Positions 6,371 through 15,352 of a stretch of 64,000 nucleotides of DNA are shown here, in pieces. Within the stretch, counting starts at the first letter, position 1. The number at the start of each line of letters is the position of its first letter. Below the pieces are notes generated by a model that was not told where the DNA came from, did not search any database, and saw only the letters and a program-made list of their open reading frames with translations. The position numbers were made by a program, and so were the translations under genes. The stretch comes from Escherichia coli DSM 30083 = JCM 1649 = ATCC 11775 (GTDB lineage: Bacteria; Pseudomonadota; Gammaproteobacteria; Enterobacterales; Enterobacteriaceae): positions 1,550,001 through 1,614,000 of the forward strand of contig NZ_CP033092.2 of NCBI RefSeq assembly GCF_003697165.2, given 5' to 3'.

Positions 6371-7273
6371 ATGAATAGTATAGCAATTTTAGAAGCAGTG
6401 AACACCTCTTACGTGCCATTCAACGGTCAGCAAATTATCACCGCCATGGCTGCCGGAGTTGCATATGTTGCGATGAAGCCAATCGTTGAAAACCTCGGAA
6501 TGAGCTGGTCAACGCAGCAAACAAAACTCATGAAGCAGATTAGCAAATTCAACTGTGTTCATATGAACATGGTTGCCGCTGATGGTAAGCTTCGTAAGCT
6601 ACTCTGCCTTCCTTTGAAGAAGTTAAATGGATGGCTGTTCAGCATCAACCCTGAGAAAGTTCGTGCTGACATCCGCGATAAACTGATTCAGTACCAGGAA
6701 GAATGCTTTACTGTGCTGCATGACTACTGGACAAAGGGAGAGGCAGCAAATGCACGGAAGAAAACATCTGTTGATGACAGGACTCCGCTTCGTGATGCTG
6801 TAAATATGCTAGTCAGCAAAAAGCATCTAATGTACCCAGAAGCTTATGCAATGATTCATCAGCGTTTCAATGTGGAAAGTATTGAAGAGCTTGATGCATC
6901 TCAGATACCACAAGCAGTAGAGTACATCCACAGGGTAGTGCTTGAAGGTGAGTTCATCGGCAAACAAGAGAAGAAAACCAACGAGCTTTCTGCAAAAGAA
7001 GCAAACAGCCTTGTATGGCTATGGGATTATGCCAACCGCTCACAGGCATTATTCCGCGAACTGTATCCGGCGCTAAAACAAATTCAATCGAACTATTCCG
7101 GCAGATGTCATGACTGCGGTTATGAGTTCTCCCGTATTATCGATATGGCGAGAGACGTTTTAATCAATCACACACGAGATGTTGATATCAATGAGCCAGA
7201 CGGACCAACGAATCTTTCCGCATGGATGAGACTTAAGAATAAAGAATTACCTCCTTCAGTACATAATTACTGA
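6371..7273 (+). CDS. ant: P22-type antirepressor Ant
   Basis: Starting at ATG 6371 (GGAG at 6357-6360) the protein is 300 residues, the length of P22 Ant. The N-terminal third (about residues 10-115) is the P22_AR_N domain, with 'VPFNGQQIITA', 'VAMKPIVENLGMSW' and 'NGWLFSINPEKVR'; a basic linker and a C-terminal domain with a CHDCG motif (about 243) follow. Ant binds prophage repressors such as C2 and inactivates them, so its synthesis must be blocked in lysogens by Mnt, Arc and sar-type control, all of which have counterparts just upstream. A longer frame from 6305 lacks a good start signal. It is followed by a strong terminator. Confidence 0.9.
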   Translation: MNSIAILEAVNTSYVPFNGQQIITAMAAGVAYVAMKPIVENLGMSWSTQQTKLMKQISKFNCVHMNMVAADGKLRKLLCLPLKKLNGWLFSINPEKVRADIRDKLIQYQEECFTVLHDYWTKGEAANARKKTSVDDRTPLRDAVNMLVSKKHLMYPEAYAMIHQRFNVESIEELDASQIPQAVEYIHRVVLEGEFIGKQEKKTNELSAKEANSLVWLWDYANRSQALFRELYPALKQIQSNYSGRCHDCGYEFSRIIDMARDVLINHTRDVDINEPDGPTNLSAWMRLKNKELPPSVHNY

Positions 7274-7291
7274 CAGATAACCAACGCAACG

Positions 7292-7315
7292 ACCCAGCTT
7301 CGGCTGGGTTTTTTT
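7292..7315 (+). terminator. Terminator after ant
   Basis: ACCCAGC (7292-7298), UUCG tetraloop, GCTGGGT (7303-7309), then a run of seven T (7309-7315). A classic rho-independent terminator separating the ant operon from the tailspike gene. Confidence 0.95.
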
Positions 7316-7373
7316 ATGCCCAAAATTCACCGTGGCCATGCTGCGGCGATTCTTTGCATCTGGAGCAAATTAA

Positions 7374-7481
7374 ATGACAGACATTACAGCCAATGTGATT
7401 GTTGCGTATTTTCATGAAAGGAGATCACTCAATAACTTCCATCGAGATCGGGTAATAACATTTGAACAGATCGCTGAATAA
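7374..7481 (+). pseudogene. 5' stub of the tailspike gene, cut off by the IS21-family element
   Basis: ATG at 7374 behind GGAG (7362-7365) opens with MTDITANVIV, the typical first residues of P22-type tailspike head-binding domains. After ten phage codons the frame enters the insertion sequence at 7403 and ends at TAA 7479-7481 after 35 codons. The rest of the gene resumes on the far side of the element; removing the element and one copy of ATTGT restores MTDITANVIVSMPSQLF in frame. This fragment therefore cannot give a functional tailspike. Confidence 0.9.
7398..7402. repeat. Target-site duplication, left copy (ATTGT)
   Basis: ATTGT immediately precedes the left terminus of the insertion sequence and is repeated at 9984-9988 after its right terminus; a 5-bp duplication is within the range for IS21-family elements. 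Confidence 0.9.
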
Positions 7482-7595
7482 CATCGATGGAGATCACTTT
7501 TGACTCATTTTGTTATTCAGTGATCTCCATCAATGTTATTGGAACTTCACAGGTGTGTTGATCTGTATCTTTTGCCATTCCGGTAAAGGATACCT

Positions 7596-9137
7596 ATGCC
7601 AACAGTTCCAATTTCTATGAGAAAACTTAAAGAAATTCTTAGGCTTAAATACGGTGTTGGACTCAGCCATCGACAAATTGGTCGTAGTCTTGCAATCTCC
7701 CCTTCCGTTGTATCCAGATATGCTAATCGGGCGGCTCAACTTGGCATAAAGCAGTGGCCCTTACCTACAGGATGGGATGATACAAAACTAAAACATGCGT
7801 TCCTTCAGACCCAGGTTAAGATGAAGAAGCACTCTCTGCCTGACTGGGCTACAGTACACCGGGAACTGCGTAATAAATGCGTGACGCTGCAGCTACTCTG
7901 GGAAGAATACTGTGAGCGTAATCCAGGCGGTTTTTACAGCTATAACCATTACTGCCGGATGTACCGTGAATGGCTCAAAACCACTTCACCATCAATGCGT
8001 CAGGTACATAAAGCTGGCGAAAAACTTTTCGTTGATTACTGTGGACCTACCGTTGGCGTTACCGACCCTGAGACCGGAGAAATAAGAACTGCTCAGGTCA
8101 TCGTAGCTGTTCTCGGGGCATCAAGTTACACATGGGCAGAGGCCACCTGGTCTCAGCAGCTTGAAGACTGGGTGATGAGTCATGTTCGCTGCTTCCAGTG
8201 GTTGGGTGGCGTTCCTGAACTTGTTGTTCCGGACAATCTGAAAAGCGCCACATCCAGGGCATGTAAGTATGATCCTGACGTTAACCCTACCTACCAGCAG
8301 ATGCTTGAGCATTATAATGTCGCAGTTTTGCCTGCGCGGCCACGTAAACCGAAAGATAAAGCCAAAGCTGAAGTTGGCGTTCAGGTTGTTGAACGCTGGA
8401 TCATGGCCCGAATCAGGCATGAGATCTTCTACAGCCTTGCATCGCTTAATCAGCGCATTCGGGAGTTGCTGGAAAGACTGAATAACAAAATAATGCAGAA
8501 GTTGGGTTATTCACGTGCAGAACTCTTCATCCAGCTTGATAAACCCGCACTGAAGCCTCTTCCTGAAGCCAGTTACAGTTACACCCTGGTGAAGAAAGTC
8601 AGAGTTCATGCCGATTACCACGTGGAAATCGACAAACATTACTACTCGGTTCCATGTTCGCTGTTAGGCCAGCAACTGGAAGCATGGATCTCCGGAGAAC
8701 TGGTAAGACTCTTCAATCAGGGGCAGGAGGTTGCTGTGCACCCGCGCAAGCGTACTTATGGCTACAGTACCCGCAACGAGCACATGCCTGAAGCTCATCG
8801 ACAGCATGCCACCTGGACGCCAGAGCGTCTTCTGGAATGGGCGGGGCACATAGGCAGTGAAACTCATAGTTATGTGCTTCATATACTGAACTCTCGTCCA
8901 CATCCGGAACAAAGCTATCGCTTCTGCCTTGGACTCCTGAACCTTCATAAAAAATACAGTAAAGCCAGACTTAATGCAGCATGTGCAAGAGCTCTGAAAA
9001 CAAAGGTATGGCGTCTGTCAGGTATTAAATCGATCCTGGAAAAAGGTCTGGATAAACAACCTGTTCAGGATCCAAAACCAGATCTGTTATCCACGATGGA
9101 ACACGAAAACGTACGCGGCAGTGAGTATTACCACTGA
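7596..9137 (+). CDS. istA: IS21-family transposase IstA
   Basis: A 513-residue transposase. Residues about 8-45 form a helix-turn-helix ('LSHRQIGRSLAISPSVV') for end binding. The DDE catalytic core is visible as D147 ('FVDYCG'), D213 ('VVPDNLKS') and E259 ('PKDKAKAEVG'), with the invariant lysines near the last residue. The C-terminal part carries the Mu-transposase-like beta domain ('KHYYSVP'). With IstB it catalyses cut-out and insertion of the element. The gap to istB is 11 bp rather than the overlap seen in some family members. No stop or frameshift is present, so it should be functional. Confidence 0.93.
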   Translation: MPTVPISMRKLKEILRLKYGVGLSHRQIGRSLAISPSVVSRYANRAAQLGIKQWPLPTGWDDTKLKHAFLQTQVKMKKHSLPDWATVHRELRNKCVTLQLLWEEYCERNPGGFYSYNHYCRMYREWLKTTSPSMRQVHKAGEKLFVDYCGPTVGVTDPETGEIRTAQVIVAVLGASSYTWAEATWSQQLEDWVMSHVRCFQWLGGVPELVVPDNLKSATSRACKYDPDVNPTYQQMLEHYNVAVLPARPRKPKDKAKAEVGVQVVERWIMARIRHEIFYSLASLNQRIRELLERLNNKIMQKLGYSRAELFIQLDKPALKPLPEASYSYTLVKKVRVHADYHVEIDKHYYSVPCSLLGQQLEAWISGELVRLFNQGQEVAVHPRKRTYGYSTRNEHMPEAHRQHATWTPERLLEWAGHIGSETHSYVLHILNSRPHPEQSYRFCLGLLNLHKKYSKARLNAACARALKTKVWRLSGIKSILEKGLDKQPVQDPKPDLLSTMEHENVRGSEYYH

Positions 9138-9148
9138 TACGGGATCCA

Positions 9149-9898
9149 ATGATGAATCATCTTTACGAACAACTGACCGCACTTAAACTCACCGGCTTCC
9201 GTGATGCGCTTAAAAAGCAACTTGCTCAGCCGGGCACATACCAGGAGCTGGGCTTCGAAGAACGCCTGTCATTACTGACAGCAGAAGAACTAACCTGCCG
9301 TGAAAACAGGAAGGCAGAGCGTCTGATCAAACATGCACGGTTCAGACTTAATGCTGAGTTATCAAAGCTGGATTATCGTAACAATAGAGGGCTGGACAGG
9401 GCCCTCATCCGTTCACTCAGTCAGGGAAACTGGTTAACCCTGAAACAAAATATTTTACTGACCGGGGCCACCGGCAGCGGTAAAACGTTCCTGGCATGTG
9501 CACTTGGTCATAATGCCTGCCGACAGGGATACAAGGTCTACTATTATCGCCTTAAAGCGCTGATGGAACAGTGCTATCAGGGGCATGCTGATGGAAGATA
9601 CAGCAAACTTTTGACCAGGCTGAATAATAGCGATCTGCTGCTTCTGGATGACTGGGGGCTGGAACCTCTCTCATCAGAACAGCGTAGCGACCTGCTGGAA
9701 ATAGTGGATCTGATGTACCAACGAGGCTCAATCATCGTAGTGAGCCAGTTGCCGGTGGAAAACTGGTACAAAATGATCGGAGACTCCACACATGCGGATG
9801 CCATCCTAGATCGACTGGTTCATGGCAGTATCAAGATCGAACTTAAAGGAGAATCAATGCGGAAAATACAATCACCGTTGACCGAAGGAGATCAGTGA
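9149..9898 (+). CDS. istB: IS21-family ATPase helper IstB
   Basis: A 249-residue AAA+ ATPase related to DnaC, which forms a ring on DNA and activates IstA for insertion. Walker A is GATGSGKT at residues 106-113; Walker B is 'LLLLDDWG' near residues 167-174; the N-terminal region (about 1-70) is the IstA-interaction part. It follows istA with an 11-bp gap and ends 85 bp before the right terminus of the element. The reading frame is complete. Confidence 0.93.
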   Translation: MMNHLYEQLTALKLTGFRDALKKQLAQPGTYQELGFEERLSLLTAEELTCRENRKAERLIKHARFRLNAELSKLDYRNNRGLDRALIRSLSQGNWLTLKQNILLTGATGSGKTFLACALGHNACRQGYKVYYYRLKALMEQCYQGHADGRYSKLLTRLNNSDLLLLDDWGLEPLSSEQRSDLLEIVDLMYQRGSIIVVSQLPVENWYKMIGDSTHADAILDRLVHGSIKIELKGESMRKIQSPLTEGDQ

Positions 9899-9983
9899 AG
9901 GTAATTTAAAAACGGTTCTGTGAAAGTGACACGAACCGATCTCCATCGATGTTACTCACCGATCTCCTTCACGGTAATACGCA

Positions 9984-9988
9984 ATTGT
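9984..9988. repeat. Target-site duplication, right copy (ATTGT)
   Basis: Second copy of the 5-bp duplication; the tailspike frame resumes here as ATT GTA TCG ATG. Confidence 0.9.
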
Positions 9989-9992
9989 ATCG

Positions 9993-12905
9993 ATGCCTTC
10001 GCAACTCTTCACTATGGCGCGTTCTTTTAAAGCCGTAGCCAATGGCAAAATTTATATCGGTAAAATTGACACTGACCCGGTAAATCCTGAAAACCGGATT
10101 CAGGTTTATGTAGAGAACGAAGACGGCTCTCACGTTCCTGTTTCGCAACCAATCATCATTAACGCTGCTGGTTACCCTGTATATAACGGACGGATTGCCA
10201 AGTTCGTAACTGTGCAAGGCCATTCTATGGCTGTGTACGATGCGTATGGCGTACAGCAGTTCTATTTCCAGAATGTGCTGAAGTATGATCCTGATCAACT
10301 ACGGCAGCAATTAGAAGACCCAGATGGAGCGAATAAATACCCAAAACTTCAGATAGCAAGATGGAGAGACAGTTATGATGTAAGAGGTTGGGGGGCTATT
10401 GGTGATGGTGTTCATGATGATACATCAGCTCTATCAGAATTACTTTCTGTTGCAACAGGTGGTGAAAAGATAGATGGGCGAGGGCTTACTTTTAAAGTAT
10501 CAACTCTTCCAGATGTCAGTCGATTTAAAAATGCTCGTTTTTTATTTGAGAGAATACCGGGTCAGCCTCTTTTTTATGTTTCTGAAGATTTTATCCAGGG
10601 AGAGTTATTTAAAATTACAGATACACCGTGGTACAACGCCTGGACGCAGGATAAAACGTTTGTATATGACAATGTCATCTATGCGCCTTTTATGGCTGGA
10701 GACCGCCATGGTGTAAATAACCTCCATGTTGCATGGGTTCGCTCAGGAGATGACGGGAAGACCTGGACAACGCCGGAATGGCTTACAGATTTACATGAAA
10801 ACTATCCCACAGTTAACTATCACTGCATGAGTATGGGGGTTGTCAGAAATCGCCTTTTTGCTGTAATTGAGACGCGGACCGTGAGCGGAAATAAACTGCA
10901 GGTTGCAGAGTTGTGGGATCGCCCAATGAGTCGCAGCCTTCGCGTTTATGGTGGTATAACGAAAGCAGCAAATCAGCAAGTCGCTTATATTCGCATTACT
11001 GATCACGGATTATTTGCTGGTGATTTTGTCAACTTCTCAAACTCTGGTGTTACAGGTGTTACCGGGAATATGACGGTGACTACTGTTATTGATAAAAATA
11101 CTTTTACAGTTACGACGCAAAATACCCAGGATGTGGATCAGAATAACGAGGGTAGATACTGGAGTTTTGGTACATCATTTCACTCGTCACCATGGAGAAA
11201 AACCAGTCTTGGAACTATTCCTTCTTTTGTTGACGGAAGCACTCCTGTTACTGAGATTCACAGTTTTGCGACGATTAGCGATAACAGTTTTGCTGTTGGC
11301 TACCATAATGGTGATATTGGTCCACGCGAGCTTGGGATACTCTATTTCTCTGATGCTTTCGGTTCTCCTGGTAGCTTTGTTCGCAGACGCATACCTGCAG
11401 AATATGAGGCGAATGCATCTGAGCCATGTGTAAAATATTATGATGGCATTCTGTATCTGACGACCAGGGGGACATTAAGTACTCAACCCGGTAGTTCATT
11501 GCACAGAAGCTCTGATTTAGGTACATCATGGAATTCTCTTCGCTTCCCAAATAATGTTCATCACTCAAACCTTCCTTTTGCCAAAGTTGGCGATGAGCTG
11601 ATTATTTTTGGCAGTGAGCGCGCATTTGGTGAGTGGGAAGGAGGAGAACCTGATAACCGTTATGCAGGAAACTATCCAAGAACATTTATGACCAGAGTTA
11701 ACGTCAATGAGTGGAGTCTGGATAATGTAGAGTGGGTTAATGTTACTGATCAGATTTATCAGGGCGGAATAGTTAACTCTGCGGTTGGTGTTGGTTCAGT
11801 TTGTATCAAAGACAACTGGCTGTACTACATTTTCGGTGGGGAAGACTTTCTAAACCCATGGAGCATAGGGGATAACAACAGAAAATATCCTTATGTTCAC
11901 GATGGTCACCCGGCTGATTTGTATTGTTTCAGGGTGAAAATTAAACAGGAAGAATTTGTTTCAAGGGATTTTGTCTACGGAGCCACTCCTAACAGAACGC
12001 TTCCTACTTTTATGTCGACGTCAGGCGTGAGGACGGTTCCTGTACCCGTTGATTTCACAGATGATGTTGCCGTCCAGTCACTGACTGTCCATGCAGGTAC
12101 ATCAGGACAAGTTCGCGCGGAAGTCAAACTTGAGGGTAATTACGCCATTATTGCGAAGAAAGTACCGTCTGATGATGTTACCGCTCAGAGATTAATCGTT
12201 AGCGGCGGTGAAACAACGTCTTCAGCAGATGGTGCAATGATAACGTTGCATGGTTCCAGAAGCAGTACTCCACGTCGCGCGGTATATAACGCACTCGAAC
12301 ATCTTTTTGAGAACGGAGATGTTAAACCTTATCTTGATAATGTAAATGCTCTTGGTGGTCCGGGAAACAGGTTCTCGATAGTTTATCTTGGCTCCAATCC
12401 TGTGGTTACCAGTGACGGAACATTAAAGACAGAGCCGGTCTCTCCTGACGAAACATTGCTGGATGCCTGGGGTGACGTCAGGTATATCGCTTATAAATGG
12501 CTGAACGCTGTCGCTATAAAGGGGGAAGAAGGGGCGAGGATACATCATGGTGTAATCGCGCAGCAACTTCGTGATGTTCTTATTTCTCACGGACTCATGG
12601 AAGAAGAAAGCACAACATGCCGCTATGCCTTTCTTTGCTATGACGATTATCCCGCAGTATATGATGACGTCATTACTGGCCAAAGGGAAATGCCGCTGAC
12701 TGATAATGACGGGAGCATCATTGTTGATGAGGATGATAATCCAGTGATGGTAATGGAAGACATCATTGAGCGCGTTGAAATAACGCCAGCAGGATCTAGA
12801 TGGGGGGTCAGACCTGATCTCTTATTCTATATCGAGGCAGCATGGCAGCGCAGAGAAATAGAAAGAATAAAAGCTAGGTTAGACTTAATAGAAGGGAAGC
12901 ACTAA
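9993..12905 (+). pseudogene. Endosialidase tailspike with P22-type head-binding domain (5' end displaced by IS)
   Basis: The remaining 970 codons of the tailspike begin at an internal ATG (codon 12 of the original). Residues about 1-100 are the P22-type head-binding domain ('FKAVANGKIYIG', 'NAAGYPVYNG', 'VLKYDPDQL'). Residues about 120-800 are a K1F-type endo-alpha-2,8-sialidase with Asp-boxes SGDDGKTW (near 250) and SSDLGTSW (near 506) and the 'SEPCVKYYDG' active-site region. Residues about 808-970 are an S74 intramolecular chaperone, with the self-cleavage serine in 'LGSNPVVTS' (about 807). The enzyme degrades polysialic acid (K1 capsule) during adsorption. Without its own ribosome-binding site, and with an in-frame TAA at 9975 upstream, expression of this truncated form is doubtful. 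Confidence 0.9.
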
Positions 12906-12908
12906 ATG

Positions 12909-12985
12909 TTTCGTTGGCGTCAAAAATATGAACTGATCACATAAAGAAGTAAGTACATTGGCAAAAAACATTGACGTCAACGAAA
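12909..12985. repeat. Inverted repeat between endosialidase and neuO
   Basis: TTTCGTTGGCGTCAA (12909-12923) faces TTGACGTCAACGAAA (12971-12985), complementary except for one G-T position, with 47 bp between. It could form a long-range RNA hairpin or be a protein site near the neuO promoter. No U-tract follows the right arm. Function unknown. Confidence 0.6.
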
Positions 12986-13058
12986 TTAAATATAAAAATT
13001 TAAATGCTTTTTAATGACAAGAAAAGTAACTAGTGGTAAAATAACGTAGGATACTAAT

Positions 13059-13919
13059 ATGTTAAGACTCAAGACTCAAGACTCAAGACTCAAGACTCAA
13101 GACTCAAGACTCAAGACTCAAGACTCAAGACTCAAGACTCAAGACTCAAGACTCAAGACTCAAGACTCAAGACTCAAGACTCAAGACTCAAGACTCAAGA
13201 CTCAAGACTCAAGACTCAAGACTCAAGACTCAAGACTCAAGACTCAAGACTCAAGACTCAAGACTCAAGACTCGTTTTCCGTTGATGATAATGGGTCAGG
13301 TAATGTTTTTGTATGTGGAGATCTTGTAAATAGCAAAGAGAATAAAGTTCAGTTCAATGGAAACAATAACAAACTTATTATAGAAGATGATGTTGAGTGT
13401 CGATGGCTTACCGTAATATTTAGGGGTGATAATAATTACGTAAGAATACATAAAAACAGTAAGATTAAAGGTGATATTGTCGCAACAAAAGGTTCAAAAG
13501 TTATTATCGGTAGAAGAACGACAATAGGTGCAGGTTTTGAAGTCGTCACTGATAAGTGCAATGTTACAATTGGCCATGACTGCATGATAGCAAGAGATGT
13601 TATTTTGCGTGCATCAGATGGGCATCCTATATTTGATATTCATAGCAAAAAAAGGATTAATTGGGCAAAAGATATCATTATATCTAGTTACGTATGGGTA
13701 GGGAGAAATGTCTCTATAATGAAAGGAGTATCTGTTGGAAGCGGATCTGTCATTGGGTATGGGAGTATTGTAACTAAAGATGTGCCATCTATGTGTGCAG
13801 CAGCCGGTAATCCAGCAAAAATAATAAAAAGAAATATAATATGGGCAAGAACGGATAAAGCGGAGCTAATTAGTGATGACAAGAGATGCTCCAGCTATCA
13901 TGCGAAGCTCACGCAATAA
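13059..13919 (+). CDS. neuO: Polysialic acid (K1 capsule) O-acetyltransferase NeuO, phase-variable, ON
   Basis: NeuO transfers acetyl groups from acetyl-CoA to sialic acid residues of the K1 capsule and is carried by CUS-3-type prophages. The 286-residue protein begins ML and then has ten RLKTQDS heptapeptides (residues 3-72) encoded by 30 AAGACTC repeats. Residues about 80-260 are a left-handed beta-helix hexapeptide-repeat acetyltransferase ('IGRRTTIGAGFEV', 'GHDCMIARDVILR', 'VWVGRNVSIMKGVSVGSGSVIGYGSIVT'), with the catalytic histidine expected in 'SDGHP' (about 188). Because 30 is a multiple of three, the catalytic domain is in frame with the ATG. The low GC of the gene and its place at the prophage edge mark it as a lysogenic-conversion cargo gene. 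GTAGGA at 13046-13051 may serve as ribosome-binding site. Confidence 0.95.
   Translation: MLRLKTQDSRLKTQDSRLKTQDSRLKTQDSRLKTQDSRLKTQDSRLKTQDSRLKTQDSRLKTQDSRLKTQDSFSVDDNGSGNVFVCGDLVNSKENKVQFNGNNNKLIIEDDVECRWLTVIFRGDNNYVRIHKNSKIKGDIVATKGSKVIIGRRTTIGAGFEVVTDKCNVTIGHDCMIARDVILRASDGHPIFDIHSKKRINWAKDIIISSYVWVGRNVSIMKGVSVGSGSVIGYGSIVTKDVPSMCAAAGNPAKIIKRNIIWARTDKAELISDDKRCSSYHAKLTQ
13064..13273 (+). repeat. Phase-variation tract (AAGACTC)x30 in neuO
   Basis: 210 bp of perfect tandem AAGACTC, 30 copies, starting 5 bp into the neuO frame. Slipped-strand mispairing changes the copy number; only multiples of three keep the gene in frame. Perfect identity across all copies is visible and indicates a high-turnover contingency locus. 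Confidence 0.97.
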
Positions 13920-13981
13920 ATATAAAACATCATGCAGACATATTACCAATATTAATATAAGGTAATAAAAATATAATTTAC

Positions 13982-14007
13982 AAAAAAGCCCGTTGGAAGC
14001 GACGGGC
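13982..14007 (-). terminator. Terminator of the integrase gene
   Basis: On the minus strand GCCCGTCG, loop CTTC, CGTTGGGC-type arm (plus 13988-13995 and 14000-14007, one G-U pair) is followed by six T (plus 13982-13987). The rest of the 239-bp stretch between neuO and int shows no gene I can support. Confidence 0.75.
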
Positions 14008-14158
14008 ATTAACCGCGGTAATGGATAAATTATTAATGTTTTTAGATTGTGAACGATATCATATTGTGCGGAAGTAGTGAAGTAACCATGTAAAATGATT
14101 GTTTCATAGCCTATGAGACACACAAGGCTTTGTGCTCTTCGATAGTTGTTAAGGCGGA

Positions 14159-15316
14159 TCACTCTACCTTCTCATCAAGCCAATCCGCCCACCACTGCAT
14201 CATTTCTCTGCGCTTATCGAGATACTGAGCATGGTTGTAAATACCGCGCACAGATCCGCCGTTGGCATGTGCCAGTTGCACTTCAATAGCGTCAGCAGGC
14301 CATTCGTGCTCGTTCATAATCGTGCTGAATTCATGCCTGAATCCGTGACCGCTTTCTAGACCCTCATAGCCGATTTGTTTGATCACAAGTAGAACCGCGT
14401 TCTCGCAGATTGGCTTCTTCTTATCGTTGCGCCCGGCAAAAACAAACTCTGATACTGGTTTGGTGATGGAGCTTAGCGTAGTGAGAAGTTCAACCACCTG
14501 GTCTGACATCGGGACCACATGAATTTTGCGTCCCTTCATCACACTGGCGTCGATGGTGATAATCCTGTTTTCAAAATCGACGTTCTTCCATAGCATGGAA
14601 CGAAGCTCTTTCGTTCTTAGGGCTGTGTAGCGTAAAACTTTGGTCGCAATGAGCGATACGATACTTCCTGAAAATGTTGCCAGTGCTTTGTTGAATGCAG
14701 GGATCTGGTCTGCAGGAAGAAACGGGAAGTTCTTCTTGCGGTATCCCTTCATGGCGTCAGCAAGGTCAGGTGCCGGGTTATATTTAGCCCTACCAGTGAC
14801 AATAGCGTAACGGAAAACCTCGCCGCATCTTCTGCGGGCTTTGTTGGCTCGCTCCATTGCACCGCGATCTTCAAATCTGCGGATTACTTCCAGCAGTTGC
14901 ATCGGCTCAATATCCTGAATTTCAAGGCCGCCGATGATAGGTAAAATGTCGTCATCAAACATTTTTGCAAGTTCAGTTGCATAGCCTACTGACCAGACTT
15001 GCTTCTTGTGCTCGTACCATTCCTTGTAAATCGCACTAAAGGAATTGTTGTTAGACGAAGCCTTTTTCGCTTTTACCGGATCGATGCCAACCGAGATGTC
15101 TTTCCTCGCGGTCCATGCTTTATCTCTTGCCTCCTGCAAAGTCATAAGTGGATATTTTCCGACGGTCAGGATTTTCTCCTTACCGTCAATCTTGTAGCGA
15201 AGCTGCCATACCTTTTTCCCTGATACAGGGACATAAAGGTACAGGCCATTACCATCGAGTAGGCGGTATGGTTTTTCTTTCGGCTTTGCTGCTTCAATCT
15301 GCTTAACGGTGAGCAT
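14159..15316 (-). CDS. int: P4-type tyrosine integrase of the argW prophage
   Basis: A 385-residue tyrosine recombinase that integrates and excises the prophage at argW. An N-terminal DUF4102-type arm-binding domain (about residues 1-85; 'YRLLDGNGLYLYV') and a central SAM-like core-binding domain precede the catalytic domain, where R234 ('ALRTKEL'), H324/R327 ('HGFRHEFST'), H350 ('LAHANGG') and Y360 ('IYNHAQYL') can be identified. The start at 15316 is preferred because the alternative at 15352 would fall inside the likely promoter. It reads away from argW, with its 5' end facing the attachment site as usual for this class. Length and sequence resemble HK620/Sf6 integrases. Confidence 0.95.
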   Translation of the reverse strand: MLTVKQIEAAKPKEKPYRLLDGNGLYLYVPVSGKKVWQLRYKIDGKEKILTVGKYPLMTLQEARDKAWTARKDISVGIDPVKAKKASSNNNSFSAIYKEWYEHKKQVWSVGYATELAKMFDDDILPIIGGLEIQDIEPMQLLEVIRRFEDRGAMERANKARRRCGEVFRYAIVTGRAKYNPAPDLADAMKGYRKKNFPFLPADQIPAFNKALATFSGSIVSLIATKVLRYTALRTKELRSMLWKNVDFENRIITIDASVMKGRKIHVVPMSDQVVELLTTLSSITKPVSEFVFAGRNDKKKPICENAVLLVIKQIGYEGLESGHGFRHEFSTIMNEHEWPADAIEVQLAHANGGSVRGIYNHAQYLDKRREMMQWWADWLDEKVE

Positions 15317-15352
15317 GGGTAAAAATCCGGTGGGTAAAATTATTTTATCCAC

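Larger units (their letters stand above)
7403..9983 (+). mobile_element. Complete IS21-family insertion sequence, 2581 bp
   Basis: The ends are TGCGTATTTTCATGAAAGG on the left and, on the opposite strand at the right, TGCGTATTACCGTGAAGGA, an imperfect terminal inverted repeat beginning TG. Inside each end are further copies of a GTTATTCA/ATCGATGGAGATCAC-type motif, the multiple terminal repeats typical of IS21 elements. Two genes, istA and istB, fill the interior in one orientation. A 5-bp duplication (ATTGT) flanks it. Size and organisation resemble the longer IS21 members such as ISEc12, but I cannot name the isoform without a search. It is inserted in codon 10 of the tailspike gene and looks intact. 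Confidence 0.93.

Noticed and set aside
12906..12944. 12-codon ORF starting ATG 12906 after the endosialidase
   Set aside because: Too short and without a ribosome-binding site; it overlaps the inverted repeat, which better explains the sequence.
13064..13273. Tandem repeat that could be mistaken for a satellite or a CRISPR
   Set aside because: Units are 7 bp, directly adjacent, without spacers, and form the coding phase-variation tract of neuO.
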